Shown here one piece after another: positions 1 through 8,249 of a DNA stretch of 64,000 nt. A model generated the notes under the pieces. That model worked only from the letters and a program-made list of their open reading frames with translations, was not told where the DNA came from and made no database searches. The stretch is taken from positions 169,076 to 233,075 of the forward strand of contig NZ_JASCIR010000009.1 of NCBI RefSeq assembly GCF_029968095.1. Reading direction: 5' to 3'. Made by a program: the position numbers and the translations under genes. The first letter of the stretch is position 1. Each line of letters opens with the position of its first letter. This DNA is from Streptomyces solicavernae. Lineage in GTDB: Bacteria > Actinomycetota > Actinomycetes > Streptomycetales > Streptomycetaceae.

Positions 1-2
1 TG

Positions 3-776
3 GTCCGCAACGCCGTTCCCGAGCAGCGGGACGCGGCGATGCGGCACGCCGACTGGGTGTGGCAGGCCGAGCAGACGATCGGTCTCGCCTTCGAGCGGGC
101 GGTCAACCAGGCCGTGAACTCGGTGACATGGCTCGTCGTCGGCATGAACTACTACTACGCGACGCTGCACTTCGTCGTGACGATCGCGGTCCTGGTGTGG
201 CTGTACCGCAGGCATCCAGGGCGGTACGCGGCCATGCGCACCGTCCTCTTCGTGACCACCGGACTCGCCCTGATCGGCTTCTACTTCTTCCCGTTGGCCC
301 CGCCGCGGCTCTTCGAGGGCGGCGGCTTCGTGGACACGGTCCTGGTGCACGAGACGTGGGGTTCGATGGCGTCCGGCGACCTGAAGCACATGACGAACCA
401 GTACGCGGCGATGCCGTCGATGCACATCGGCTGGTCGCTGTGGTGTGGCCTCGCGGTGTTCACGCTCGCCCGGGTGCCGTGGGTCAAGGTCCTTGCCGTG
501 CTGTACCCGCCGGCGACGCTCGTGGTGATCATCGCCACGGCCAACCACTTCTGGCTGGACGCGGTCGGCGGCCTCCTCTGCCTCTGCGTGGCCCTCGCCC
601 TCGCCCACCTCTGGTACGGCAGGGCCCCGCACCGGGCGCCCGATCAGGGGCGCGGGGAACTGCGCGACCAGCCCCCACCGGCCCGCAGAGAACCAGCGAC
701 ACAGGAATCAGCCCGTCTGGGGACACCTCCCGGCCGAAGGCTGGGGGAGCTTGAGGACGAGCCCGCAGGGCGATGA
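3..776 (+). CDS. PAP2 superfamily phosphatase / inositolphosphotransferase-like membrane protein, 5' partial
   Basis: The reading frame is open to the left edge, so the start lies upstream and only about 257 C-terminal residues are visible. Several hydrophobic segments flank the phosphatase motifs of the PAP2_3 (Aur1/Ipt1-like) group: a PSMH box in AAMPSMHIGW near position 415-435, and the NHFWLD motif near 543-560 that carries the second catalytic His and the Asp. Such proteins hydrolyse or transfer lipid phosphates at the membrane. The last roughly 50 residues are hydrophilic and rich in Pro, Arg and Glu. They are encoded by what looks like a dispersed Streptomyces intergenic repeat, so the ancestral stop probably lay near position 640. 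Family call is firm; substrate is unknown. Confidence 0.85.
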   Translation, partial: VRNAVPEQRDAAMRHADWVWQAEQTIGLAFERAVNQAVNSVTWLVVGMNYYYATLHFVVTIAVLVWLYRRHPGRYAAMRTVLFVTTGLALIGFYFFPLAPPRLFEGGGFVDTVLVHETWGSMASGDLKHMTNQYAAMPSMHIGWSLWCGLAVFTLARVPWVKVLAVLYPPATLVVIIATANHFWLDAVGGLLCLCVALALAHLWYGRAPHRAPDQGRGELRDQPPPARREPATQESARLGTPPGRRLGELEDEPAGR

Positions 777-780
777 CGAT
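640..780 (+). repeat. Dispersed Streptomyces-type intergenic repeat read into the PAP2 C-terminus
   Basis: The stretch contains GGGGCGCGGGGAACTGCGCG followed by the CAGCCCGTC...TTGAGGACGAGCCCG...AGGGCGAT block that is common between Streptomyces genes. A related block occurs at 20197-20242 in this same window. Here it is in frame with the upstream phosphatase and supplies its tail. The recognition as a dispersed element comes from memory of streptomycete intergenic sequence plus the second partial copy here. Confidence 0.55.
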
Positions 781-817
781 GCCCGAGCCGACGGCGCGCT
801 GAGGCGCCGGACAGGCC

Positions 818-3800
818 CTAGCCCACCGCCCCGTAGAACAGCTCCTCCACCACGTGCCGGGCCCGCCGCGTGAGCCGCCGGTAGTCGTCGATCATCTCGC
901 CGACCGTGCCCGCCTCGTACCCGAGATACCGGCCCACCGCCGCCAGTTCACGCCCGTCCGACGGGAACGTGTCCCCGGCCCGCCCCCGGACCAGCATCAC
1001 CGCGTTCCGTACCCGGGTCGCGAGGACCCATGCCTCGTCCAGGACCTGTGCGTCCTCCGTGGACACAAGCCCGGCGGCGTGCGCGGCGGCCAGCGCCTCG
1101 CGGGTGCGGGTCGTACGGAGGCCCGGCTCGGCCCAGCCCTCCTTGAGCTGGATCAGCTGCACCGTCCACTCGACGTCGGAGAGGCCGCCCCGGCCCAGCT
1201 TGGCGTGGAGGGTGGGGTCGGCGCCGCGCGGCATCCGCTCGGCCTCCATGCGGGCCTTGAGGCGGCGGATCTCGCGTACCGCGTCGTCGCCGATGCCCTC
1301 GGCCGGGTAGCGCAGCGGGTCGACCAGCTCGACGAACCGCTGCCCCAGGTCCGCGTCGCCCGCGACGGGCTCGGCGCGCAGCAGCGCCTGGCTCTCCCAG
1401 ACGTGCGACCAGCGCTGGTAGTACGCGGCGTACGACTTGAGGGTGCGCACCAGCGGGCCGCTCTTGCCCTCCGGGCGCAGGTCGGTGTCGATGAGCAGCG
1501 GCGGGTCGGACGTGGGCAGCTGCAGGAGGCGGCGCATCTCGGCGACCACCTGGTTCGCGGCCTTGGCGGCGTCCTGGTCGTCGACGCCCTCGCGCGGCTC
1601 GTGCACGAACAGCACGTCGGCGTCGGAGCCGTAGCCCAGCTCGTGCCCGCCGAAGCGGCCCATGCCGATGACGGCGAACCGGGTGGGCAGCTCGTCGCCC
1701 CAGCCCGCGCGGACCACGGCACGGAGGGTTCCGGCGAGGGTGGCGGCGGTGAGGTCGGAGACGGCGCTCCCGACCCGGTCCACCAGGGCCCCGGGGTCGG
1801 CCCGCCCGTCTCCCGCCACCGCCCCTGCCAGGAGCGCTTCGCGCACTGCCTCGAACGCGGGGCTCTCCTCCGTCCCGTACGAGCCGATCAGGTCCCCCGC
1901 GGCCGTACGGAACAGCTCGCGGCGGCGTACCCCGCGGGCCGCGGCCACGGCCTGCTCGGCGCCGTCGGCCCGGCGGACGGCGGCGAGGATCTCCTGCTCC
2001 AGGTGGTCCCGGCCGCGCGGTTCGAGGCCGCGGGCGTCGCCGAGCAGGGCGACCGCCTCCGGGGCGCGGAGCAGCAGGTCGGGGGCGAGCCGGCCGGCGG
2101 ACAGGACGCGGGCGAGGTTCTCGGCGGCGGCGCCCTCGTCGCGCAGGAGCCGCAGGTACCAGGGGGTTTTGCCGAGCGCGTCGGAGACCTTGCGGAAGCC
2201 GAGCAGGCCCGCGTCCGGGTCGGCGGAGTCGGCGAACCAGCCGAGGAGTACGGGGAGGAGGGTGCGCTGGATGGCGGCCTTGCGCGTCACACCCGACGCC
2301 AGCGCCTCCAGGTGGCGCAGGGCGGCGGCCGGGTCGGCGTAGCCGAGGGCGACGAGGCGTTCGCGGGCGGCGTCGGCGGAGAGCCGGGTCTCGCCGGGGG
2401 CGAGCTGGGCGACGGCGTCGAGGAGCGGCCGGTAGAAGATCTTCTCGTGCAGCCGGCGGACCACGGCCGCGTGCCGCCGCCAGGCCCGGTTCAGCTCGGT
2501 GACGGGTTCGATGCGCAGGCCGAGGGAACGGCCGAGGCGGCGCAGGTCCCGCTCGTCCTCGGGCACGAGGTGGGTGCGGCGCAGCCGGTACAGCTGGATG
2601 CGGTGCTCCATGGCGCGCAGGAAGCGGTACGCGGCGTCCAGTTGCGCGGCGTCGGCGCGGCCCACGTACCCGCCTGCGGCGAGGGCCGCGAGGGCGTCGA
2701 GGGTGGTGCCGCTGCGCAGCGAGGCGTCGGCCCTGCCGTGCACCAACTGCAGGAGCTGCACGGCGAATTCGACGTCCCGCAGGCCGCCGGGCCCGAGTTT
2801 CAGCTCGCGCTCGATCTCGGTGACGGGGATGTTGTCGACGACGCGGCGGCGCATCTTCTGCACGTCGGGCACGAAGTTGTCGCGCTCGGCGGCCTGCCAG
2901 ACCAGCGGGGCCAGGGTCTCCACGTACGCCTCGCCGAGCTCGGGGTCGCCGGCGACCGGGCGGGCCTTGAGGAGTGCCTGGAACTCCCAGGTCTTGGCCC
3001 AGCGTTGGTAGTAGGCGAGGTGCGAGGAGAGGGTGCGGACGAGGGGGCCGTTGCGTCCCTCGGGGCGGAGGTTGGCGTCGACGGGCCAGATGGTGCCCTC
3101 GACGGTCGTCTCGGAGCAGATCCGCATCATGTGCGAGGCGAGCCGGGTCGCGGCCTGCATGGCCTTGGACTCGTCGGCGGCGTCGGCGGCGCCTGCGTGG
3201 CCGGGGGGTTCGGTGGGCTCGGCCACGAAGATGACGTCCACGTCGGACACGTAGTTCAGCTCGTGCCCGCCGCACTTCCCCATCGCGATCACGGCGAGCG
3301 AGCAGAGCGCGGCGTCCTCGGGTGCCGCGCTACGGGCGATGGCGAGGGCGGCCCGCAGGGTCGCGGTGGCCAGGTCGGCGAGCTCGGCGGCGGTCTCGGC
3401 CACGTCGGTGGTGCCGCACACGTCGCGCGCGGCGATGGACAGCAGACAGCGCCGGTAGGCCACGCGCAGCGTCACGGGGTCGACGGCCTCGGCGAGACCG
3501 TGCTCGAACTCCTCGACGCCCGGGTGCAGATCGCTCGCCTCGTACGTCACCAGGGCCTGCCAGTCGCGGGGGTGGCGGGCCAGGTGGTCACCCAGGGCCT
3601 CGGAGGCGCCGAGCACGCCGAGCAGCCGGTCGCGCAGCGGCTTCGAGGACAGCAGCGTGTCGAGCAGCAGATGCCGCTCGTCGGGGGTCTCGGGGGCACC
3701 AGGGTCATGGGGGTGCTGCGCCTCGACGAGCCGGACGAGCCCGAGCAGCGCGAGGTCCGGGTCGGCGGTGGCGCCGAGGGCGTCGAGCAGCACCGGGTCG

Positions 3801-3916
3801 TTGCGGACGGAGGCCAGCTCCGGGCTGTCGAGGAGCCGCCCGGCCGCGGAGGCGTCGTTGAAGCCGTGCCGCAGCAGCCGCGTGAATGTACTGCTTCTCC
3901 GCCCCGGCGTGGTCAT
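818..3916 (-). CDS. glnE: Bifunctional glutamine synthetase adenylyltransferase/adenylyl-removing enzyme
   Basis: 1032 residues, the expected size for actinobacterial GlnE. It adenylylates (inactivates) and deadenylylates GSI in response to nitrogen status. Both nucleotidyltransferase domains are visible: the N-terminal motif GKCGGHELNYVSDVDV near residue 213 and the C-terminal motif GMGRFGGHELGYGSDADV near residue 745, each with the paired Asp metal ligands. Each is followed by the conserved LRPEG(R/K)xGPLVRTL segment. The ATG at 3914-3916 is followed by a typical MTTPGRRSSTFTRL N-terminus. It lies 58 nt downstream of the PIN/antitoxin pair on the same strand, and the GS-family gene glnA2 is 1.2 kb away on the same strand. 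Confidence 0.96.
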   Translation of the reverse strand: MTTPGRRSSTFTRLLRHGFNDASAAGRLLDSPELASVRNDPVLLDALGATADPDLALLGLVRLVEAQHPHDPGAPETPDERHLLLDTLLSSKPLRDRLLGVLGASEALGDHLARHPRDWQALVTYEASDLHPGVEEFEHGLAEAVDPVTLRVAYRRCLLSIAARDVCGTTDVAETAAELADLATATLRAALAIARSAAPEDAALCSLAVIAMGKCGGHELNYVSDVDVIFVAEPTEPPGHAGAADAADESKAMQAATRLASHMMRICSETTVEGTIWPVDANLRPEGRNGPLVRTLSSHLAYYQRWAKTWEFQALLKARPVAGDPELGEAYVETLAPLVWQAAERDNFVPDVQKMRRRVVDNIPVTEIERELKLGPGGLRDVEFAVQLLQLVHGRADASLRSGTTLDALAALAAGGYVGRADAAQLDAAYRFLRAMEHRIQLYRLRRTHLVPEDERDLRRLGRSLGLRIEPVTELNRAWRRHAAVVRRLHEKIFYRPLLDAVAQLAPGETRLSADAARERLVALGYADPAAALRHLEALASGVTRKAAIQRTLLPVLLGWFADSADPDAGLLGFRKVSDALGKTPWYLRLLRDEGAAAENLARVLSAGRLAPDLLLRAPEAVALLGDARGLEPRGRDHLEQEILAAVRRADGAEQAVAAARGVRRRELFRTAAGDLIGSYGTEESPAFEAVREALLAGAVAGDGRADPGALVDRVGSAVSDLTAATLAGTLRAVVRAGWGDELPTRFAVIGMGRFGGHELGYGSDADVLFVHEPREGVDDQDAAKAANQVVAEMRRLLQLPTSDPPLLIDTDLRPEGKSGPLVRTLKSYAAYYQRWSHVWESQALLRAEPVAGDADLGQRFVELVDPLRYPAEGIGDDAVREIRRLKARMEAERMPRGADPTLHAKLGRGGLSDVEWTVQLIQLKEGWAEPGLRTTRTREALAAAHAAGLVSTEDAQVLDEAWVLATRVRNAVMLVRGRAGDTFPSDGRELAAVGRYLGYEAGTVGEMIDDYRRLTRRARHVVEELFYGAVG

Positions 3917-3974
3917 GTCCGGCCTCCCGTGTGATCATCGTACGGGGCCGAGCCTAGCCGCAGGGGCAGCAGTG

Positions 3975-4400
3975 CTACAGCTTGAGCGGGTACAGCTCGA
4001 AGGCCGGGGCATGGAGCGGACGTACGGTGGCGAAGTGGCGTCGGTCCACGGTGCACACCCGCACCGTCTTCAGCCTCTCGGCGACGGCCATGACGCAGGC
4101 ATCCGTACCGCCGAGTGGGAAGTCCGCGTACCGCCGCACCAGTTCGGAGGCCCTGAGCAGTTCCTCCGGCATGATTGCGGTGACGGTGCCGTACCAACCG
4201 TGGGCGAGATCCTCGAGGAACGTCGCCTCCACCTCGGCTCCGCAGCGGAGCGCGATCAAGTAGCACGCTTCGGCGATCACCGGAGCAGGCACGGCAAGGT
4301 TGCGCGGATTCACGTCGGCGTACCAGTCGCGGCACGCAGTGTGGTGGGCGTCCGTACGATCCGTGAGGGCCACCAAGGGGCCCGTGTCCATGACGATCAC
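3975..4400 (-). CDS. PIN-domain (VapC-like) ribonuclease toxin
   Basis: 141 residues with the PIN-domain acidic residues visible: Asp5 in IVMDTGPL, Glu44 in VIAEACYL, Asp100 in GGTDACVMAVA and Asp119 in CTVDRRHF. PIN toxins cleave RNA with Mg2+ bound by these acidic residues. The ATG overlaps the stop of the upstream small gene (4397-4400), which is the usual antitoxin-toxin translational coupling. The quartet of acidic residues is complete, so the toxin is probably active. It could be chromosomally domesticated, as often seen in Streptomyces. Confidence 0.85.
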   Translation of the reverse strand: MIVMDTGPLVALTDRTDAHHTACRDWYADVNPRNLAVPAPVIAEACYLIALRCGAEVEATFLEDLAHGWYGTVTAIMPEELLRASELVRRYADFPLGGTDACVMAVAERLKTVRVCTVDRRHFATVRPLHAPAFELYPLKL

Positions 4401-4600
4401 TCGCCGAAGCCCGATTCGCGCAGAATTTCGTCCGCCCGCTCGGAGGTGTCCGTGTGCCCGGAGTTCCCCATACCGAGCGACCTCGGACCGGTGGCAGCCG
4501 TCCGCAACAGCCCGAGCTCGCGCAGGCGCTCGGCGAGAACGGGCAGATCATCGTCCGGGACGCGGTCGAGCAGCGCGTGCAGTTCTTCCCGAGTGGTCAT
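4397..4600 (-). CDS. Putative antitoxin of the PIN-toxin pair
   Basis: 67 residues beginning MTTREELHALLDRVPDDDLPV, a Leu-rich amphipathic N-terminus, and ending in an acidic C-terminal tail (ERADEILRESGFGE) that fits a toxin-binding tail. I chose the ATG at 4598-4600 over an in-frame upstream ATG at 4636, because the longer version adds an Arg-rich extension that reads into the divergent VOC promoter. It sits directly upstream of the PIN gene with a 4-nt overlap. Assignment is by context and size; no DNA-binding family is obvious. Confidence 0.75.
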   Translation of the reverse strand: MTTREELHALLDRVPDDDLPVLAERLRELGLLRTAATGPRSLGMGNSGHTDTSERADEILRESGFGE

Positions 4601-4646
4601 ACGTTCAGAGTAGCCGCGCCGTCCGACAAGGAGCATGGTTTCCGAT

Positions 4647-5069
4647 ATGGACTACACACTCGAAGTAATCACACTTCCCGTCTCTGACGTGGACCGCGCC
4701 AAGGAGTTCTACCGCGACAAGGTCGGCTTCACCGTGGACTTCGACGGCGAGGTGATGCCGGGCGTGCGCGTCGTCCAGCTGACCCCGCCCGGCTCGGGCT
4801 GCTCCGTCGCGATCAGCGACAACCTGGAGGGCGTGAACGTCACACCGCCGCCCGCGCCCGGCTCGTACCAGGGCATGCAGCTGTGCGTCGCCGACATCGC
4901 GCAGGCCCACAAGGAACTGACGGGCCGCGGCCTGGACGTCACCGAGCCGGTGACCTACGGCGAGCAGGACGGCGGCACGTTCATGCACTTCAGGGACCCG
5001 GACGGCAACGGCTGGGGCATCCAGGAGTACCGGGTCCGGGCGGAGAAGCCGCTGCGGTCGGTGATCTGA
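4647..5069 (+). CDS. VOC/glyoxalase-bleomycin resistance family protein
   Basis: 140 residues with two betaalphabetabetabeta modules. The first opens with MDYTLEVITLPVSDVDRAKEFY; the second ends with MHFRDPDGNGWGIQEYR, where the DPDGNGW motif and Glu near the end are the usual metal-site region. Members act as glyoxalases, dioxygenases or drug-binding proteins; this one cannot be assigned further. An ATG at 4635 lies only one base after the AAGGAG (4628-4633), too close to initiate, so the ATG at 4647 is preferred although its spacing of 13 nt is slightly long. Confidence 0.85.
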   Translation: MDYTLEVITLPVSDVDRAKEFYRDKVGFTVDFDGEVMPGVRVVQLTPPGSGCSVAISDNLEGVNVTPPPAPGSYQGMQLCVADIAQAHKELTGRGLDVTEPVTYGEQDGGTFMHFRDPDGNGWGIQEYRVRAEKPLRSVI

Positions 5070-5070
5070 G

Positions 5071-5126
5071 GGCGGTACGGCGAAGGGCCCGGGGAGCAAC
5101 GCCCCGGGGCCCTTCGCCGTACCGCC
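5071..5126. terminator. Strong bidirectional hairpin between VOC gene and glnA2
   Basis: Inverted repeat starting GGCGGTACGGCGAAGGGCCC (5071-5090) pairs perfectly over 20 bp with 5107-5126. A one-base bulge and four more G-C pairs then close a short loop at about 5095-5101. It lies between two convergent genes (stops at 5069 and 5135), so it can terminate both. Confidence 0.85.
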
Positions 5127-5134
5127 CGACTCCC

Positions 5135-6496
5135 TTACAGGACCGGCAGGTTCTTCCGCAGTTCAAAGGCGGTGACCTCGCTGCGGTACTCCTCCCACTC
5201 CTGCTTCTTGTTCCTGAGGAAAAAGTCGTACACGTGCTCGCCCAGGGTCTCGGCGACCAGTTCCGAGCGTTCCATCAGGGCGATCGCCTCGCCGAGGTTC
5301 TGCGGCAGGGGCTCGATGCCGAGGGCGCGGCGTTCCGCGTCGCGCAGGGCCCAGACGTCGTCGTCGGCGCCGGGCGGGAGTTCGTACCCCTCCTCGATGC
5401 CCTTGAGGCCGGCGGCGAGGAGGACCGCGTACGCGAGGTAGGGGTTGGCGCCGGAGTCGAGGGAGCGGACCTCGACGCGGGCCGAGCCGGTCTTGCCGGG
5501 CTTGTACATGGGCACGCGGATCAGGGCCGAGCGGTTGTTGTGGCCCCAGCAGATGTACGAGGGAGCCTCGCCGCCCGCGCCCGCGGTGCGCTCGGAGCCG
5601 CCCCAGATGCGCTTGTACGAGTTGACCCACTGGTTGGTGACCGCGGAGATCTCGGCGGCGTGGCGGAGGAGGCCCGCGATGAAGGAGCGGCCGACCTTGG
5701 AGAGCTGGTACTCGGCCCCGGACTCGTAGAACGCGTTCCGGTCGCCCTCGAACAGGGACAGGTGGGTGTGCATGCCGCTGCCCGGGTGCTCGGAGAACGG
5801 TTTCGGCATGAACGTGGCCTGCACGCCCTGCTCCAGGGCGACCTGCTTCATGACCAGGCGGAACGTCATGATGTTGTCGGCGGTGGAGAGCGCGTCCGCG
5901 TACCGCAGGTCGATCTCCTGCTGGCCCGGGGCGCCCTCGTGGTGGCTGAACTCGACCGAGATGCCCATGGATTCGAGCATCGTGATGGCCTGGCGGCGGA
6001 AGTCCATGCCCACGTTCTGCGGGGTGTGGTCGAAGTAGCCGGAGGAGTCGGCGGGGGTGGGTCGGGAGCCGTCCACCGGCTTGTCCTTGAGCAGGAAGAA
6101 CTCGATCTCGGGGTGGGTGTAGAAGGTGAAGCCCAGGTCCGAGGTCTTGGCGAGGATGCGCTTCAGGACGAAGCGGGGGTCCGCGTACGACGGGGAGCCG
6201 TCCGGCATCAGGATGTCGCAGAACATCCGGGCGGTGCCGGGGGCCTCGGCGCGCCACGGGAGGATCTGGAACGTCGCCGGATCGGGCTTGGCGATCATGT
6301 CCGACTCGTAGACCCGGGCGAAGCCCTCGATCGCCGAGCCGTCGAAGCCGATGCCCTCGTCGAAGGCCTGCTCCAGCTCGGCCGGTGCCACCGCGACGGA
6401 CTTGAGGAAGCCCAGGACGTCCGTGAACCACAGGCGTACGAAGCGGATGTCGCGTTCCTCAAGGGTGCGGAGCACGAATTCCTGCTGCTTGTCCAT
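5135..6496 (-). CDS. glnA2: Glutamine synthetase-like enzyme GlnA2 (GSI family)
   Basis: 453 residues, the size of streptomycete GlnA2. GSI signatures are present: EGIGFDGSAIEGFARV, EIEFFLL, NVGMDFRRQAITMLESMG, SGMHTHLSLFEG and RVEVRSLDSGANPYLA. In the region that carries the adenylylated Tyr in beta-type GSI, the sequence runs ELPPGADDDVWALRDAERRALGIEPLP, and by eye the Tyr position falls on Trp. GlnE therefore probably does not regulate it. From the literature as I recall it, S. coelicolor GlnA2 glutamylates polyamines rather than making glutamine. The start MDKQQEFVL at 6496 has an AAGGA seven bases upstream; the frame is open further but without coding character. Confidence 0.93.
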   Translation of the reverse strand: MDKQQEFVLRTLEERDIRFVRLWFTDVLGFLKSVAVAPAELEQAFDEGIGFDGSAIEGFARVYESDMIAKPDPATFQILPWRAEAPGTARMFCDILMPDGSPSYADPRFVLKRILAKTSDLGFTFYTHPEIEFFLLKDKPVDGSRPTPADSSGYFDHTPQNVGMDFRRQAITMLESMGISVEFSHHEGAPGQQEIDLRYADALSTADNIMTFRLVMKQVALEQGVQATFMPKPFSEHPGSGMHTHLSLFEGDRNAFYESGAEYQLSKVGRSFIAGLLRHAAEISAVTNQWVNSYKRIWGGSERTAGAGGEAPSYICWGHNNRSALIRVPMYKPGKTGSARVEVRSLDSGANPYLAYAVLLAAGLKGIEEGYELPPGADDDVWALRDAERRALGIEPLPQNLGEAIALMERSELVAETLGEHVYDFFLRNKKQEWEEYRSEVTAFELRKNLPVL

Positions 6497-6680
6497 AGCT
6501 ACATCCTTGCAGTTCAGACGGTCTGTGCACCACCGCCCCGGCACGGTAGGGGCTTCAGTATCGAGGCCAGGGGTTTCCGCCAGATTACGGGCCCCTTGTG
6601 GCCTGCGACATCCCGGTGGCCACTACGATCGGCGGGCCGCCGTACCCCGTCATCCATACCTTTGCGCAGAAGGACAACTC

Positions 6681-7385
6681 ATGGGTTCCAGCAAGACCTC
6701 CGGACAGGGAAGTTCGAGCGACCGCAAGGCCCGGATAGAGGCCATGCGCCGGGCCGAGCGGGCGCGGGAGCGCCGCAACCGGACCATCGCGATCGTGGCG
6801 AGCACGGCCGTCGTCGCGGGCCTGGTGGGGTTCGGCTCGTATCTGTTCATCCGCGAGCGGGACGAGCAGAAGAAGGAGGAGGCCCGGATCGCGGCCGAGC
6901 AGAAGGCGCAGGCCAAGGCCCGCAAGGAGGCCGCGGGGAAGTCCATCGAGGGCGAGAGGTCCTGGGACGCGAAGACGCTGGGACGCGACCACGTCACGAA
7001 GCCGGTCAGCTATCCGATGACGCCTCCGGTCGGCGGCGACCACGACCAGATCTGGATGAACTGCAACGGGGACGTGTACGGGAAGCCGATCCCGGACAAG
7101 CACGCCGTGCACTCCCTCGAACATGGCGCCGTCTGGGTGACGTACAACGAGAAGGCGAAGCCGGCCGACCTGAAGGCCCTTGAGGCGAAGGTCAGCGCGA
7201 CGCCGTACTCGCTGATGAGCCCGGTGAACGAGCAGAAGGGCGCGCTGATGCTGAGCGCCTGGGGCAAGCAGGTCACCGTGGACAGCGCGAAGGATCCGCG
7301 CGTGAACACGTTCTTCGCCAAGTACGTGCAGGGCAAGCAGACTCCGGAGCCGGGTGCGGCCTGCCAGGGCGGGATCGCGCAGTGA
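6681..7385 (+). CDS. DUF3105 membrane-anchored protein
   Basis: 234 residues: a charged N-terminus (SSDRKARIEAMRRAERARERR), one membrane segment at about residues 36-56 (TIAIVASTAVVAGLVGFGSYL), a Glu/Lys/Ala-rich stalk, and a C-terminal DUF3105 domain with its typical YPMTPPVGGDHDQIWMNC and HSLEHGAVWVTY stretches. The latter stretch contains conserved His residues that may bind metal. Start ATG 6681 follows AGGAC. The stop overlaps the GTG of the following DUF305 gene (GTGA), so the two are co-translated; this pair is common in Streptomyces. Function unknown. Confidence 0.88.
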   Translation: MGSSKTSGQGSSSDRKARIEAMRRAERARERRNRTIAIVASTAVVAGLVGFGSYLFIRERDEQKKEEARIAAEQKAQAKARKEAAGKSIEGERSWDAKTLGRDHVTKPVSYPMTPPVGGDHDQIWMNCNGDVYGKPIPDKHAVHSLEHGAVWVTYNEKAKPADLKALEAKVSATPYSLMSPVNEQKGALMLSAWGKQVTVDSAKDPRVNTFFAKYVQGKQTPEPGAACQGGIAQ

Positions 7386-8050
7386 GGCGTGCGGGGTGGG
7401 CGGCGGTGTGCGCCGCGGTGGTGCTCGCCGCTGCGGGCGGCGGGGTGACGGCCGCGCTCGCGGGCGGCGGCACGGTGCACGACCCGCCGCTGCCGCCCGC
7501 TCCGGCCGCGCACGAACGCCCGGCCGCGGACTCGGCGGACGCGGGCTTCGCCCGGGACATGGCGGTGCACCACCAGCAGGCGGTGGAGATGTCCTTCGTC
7601 GTACGGGACCGCACCGACGACGAGGAGGTGCGCAGGCTCGCGTACGACATCGCCAACACGCAGGCCAACCAGCGGGGCATGCTGCTCGGCTGGCTGGACC
7701 TGTGGGGGCTGCCGAAGGTGTCGGCGGGGCCGCCGATGGCGTGGATGGGGATGGGCGGGCACGGCGGGCACGGCGGTGGCCCCGGGGACGACGGGCGGCT
7801 GATGCCGGGCATGGCGACGAAGGCCGAGCTCGCCGAGTTGAGGAAGGCCGACGGCGAGCGGGCCGAAGTGCTGTTCCTGCAGCTGATGACGGCGCATCAC
7901 AAGGGCGGCGTGCACATGGCCCAGGGCTGCGTGGACCGGTGCCGCCCGGGCGTGGAACGCGACCTGGCCGAGGGCATGGTCGCGGCCCAGGAGTCCGAAC
8001 TGAAGCTGATGTCCGACCTGCTCAAGGCGCGGGGCGCGAAGCCGGGTTGA
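7382..8050 (+). CDS. DUF305 (ferritin-like four-helix) secreted protein
   Basis: 222 residues from a GTG overlapping the DUF3105 stop. A signal sequence or N-terminal anchor (residues about 4-26, AAVCAAVVLAAAGGGVTAALAGG) precedes a duplicated DUF305 pattern: FARDMAVHHQQAVEMS near residue 60 and LMTAHHKGGVHMAQG near residue 165. The paired His and Met side chains suggest copper or another metal on the outside of the cell, which is inference from family members. Coupling to DUF3105 implies a joint envelope function. Confidence 0.88.
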   Translation: MRRAGWAAVCAAVVLAAAGGGVTAALAGGGTVHDPPLPPAPAAHERPAADSADAGFARDMAVHHQQAVEMSFVVRDRTDDEEVRRLAYDIANTQANQRGMLLGWLDLWGLPKVSAGPPMAWMGMGGHGGHGGGPGDDGRLMPGMATKAELAELRKADGERAEVLFLQLMTAHHKGGVHMAQGCVDRCRPGVERDLAEGMVAAQESELKLMSDLLKARGAKPG

Positions 8051-8249
8051 GGCTTGACTCCGCGCTCGGCGGCGCATGCGGTGGGCGTCCCCGCCTACGT
8101 ACGGCGCCGCGGCCCGGTGTTCCGCTCCGTAAGACGGACGGGAATCCGTGCAACCTTGCGGCCGGGATGTGAGTCCTTCCTGCGCAGGGTCCGGTCGTGG
8201 ACCCTGCTCGACCGCTCCTGCACCAGGAGCTCCCTCTCAAGGACTGCAG

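Noticed and set aside
854..3934. A 1000-codon open frame on the plus strand opposite glnE
   Set aside because: It is the antisense of a clearly conserved gene; long spurious frames are expected from the GC-biased third position. Its composition (Gly/Val/Glu-rich, no domain) is that of a shadow frame.
4883..7183. Long plus-strand frame across the VOC gene, glnA2 and DUF3105
   Set aside because: Covers parts of three real genes in other frames and runs through a strong terminator; no coherent domain.
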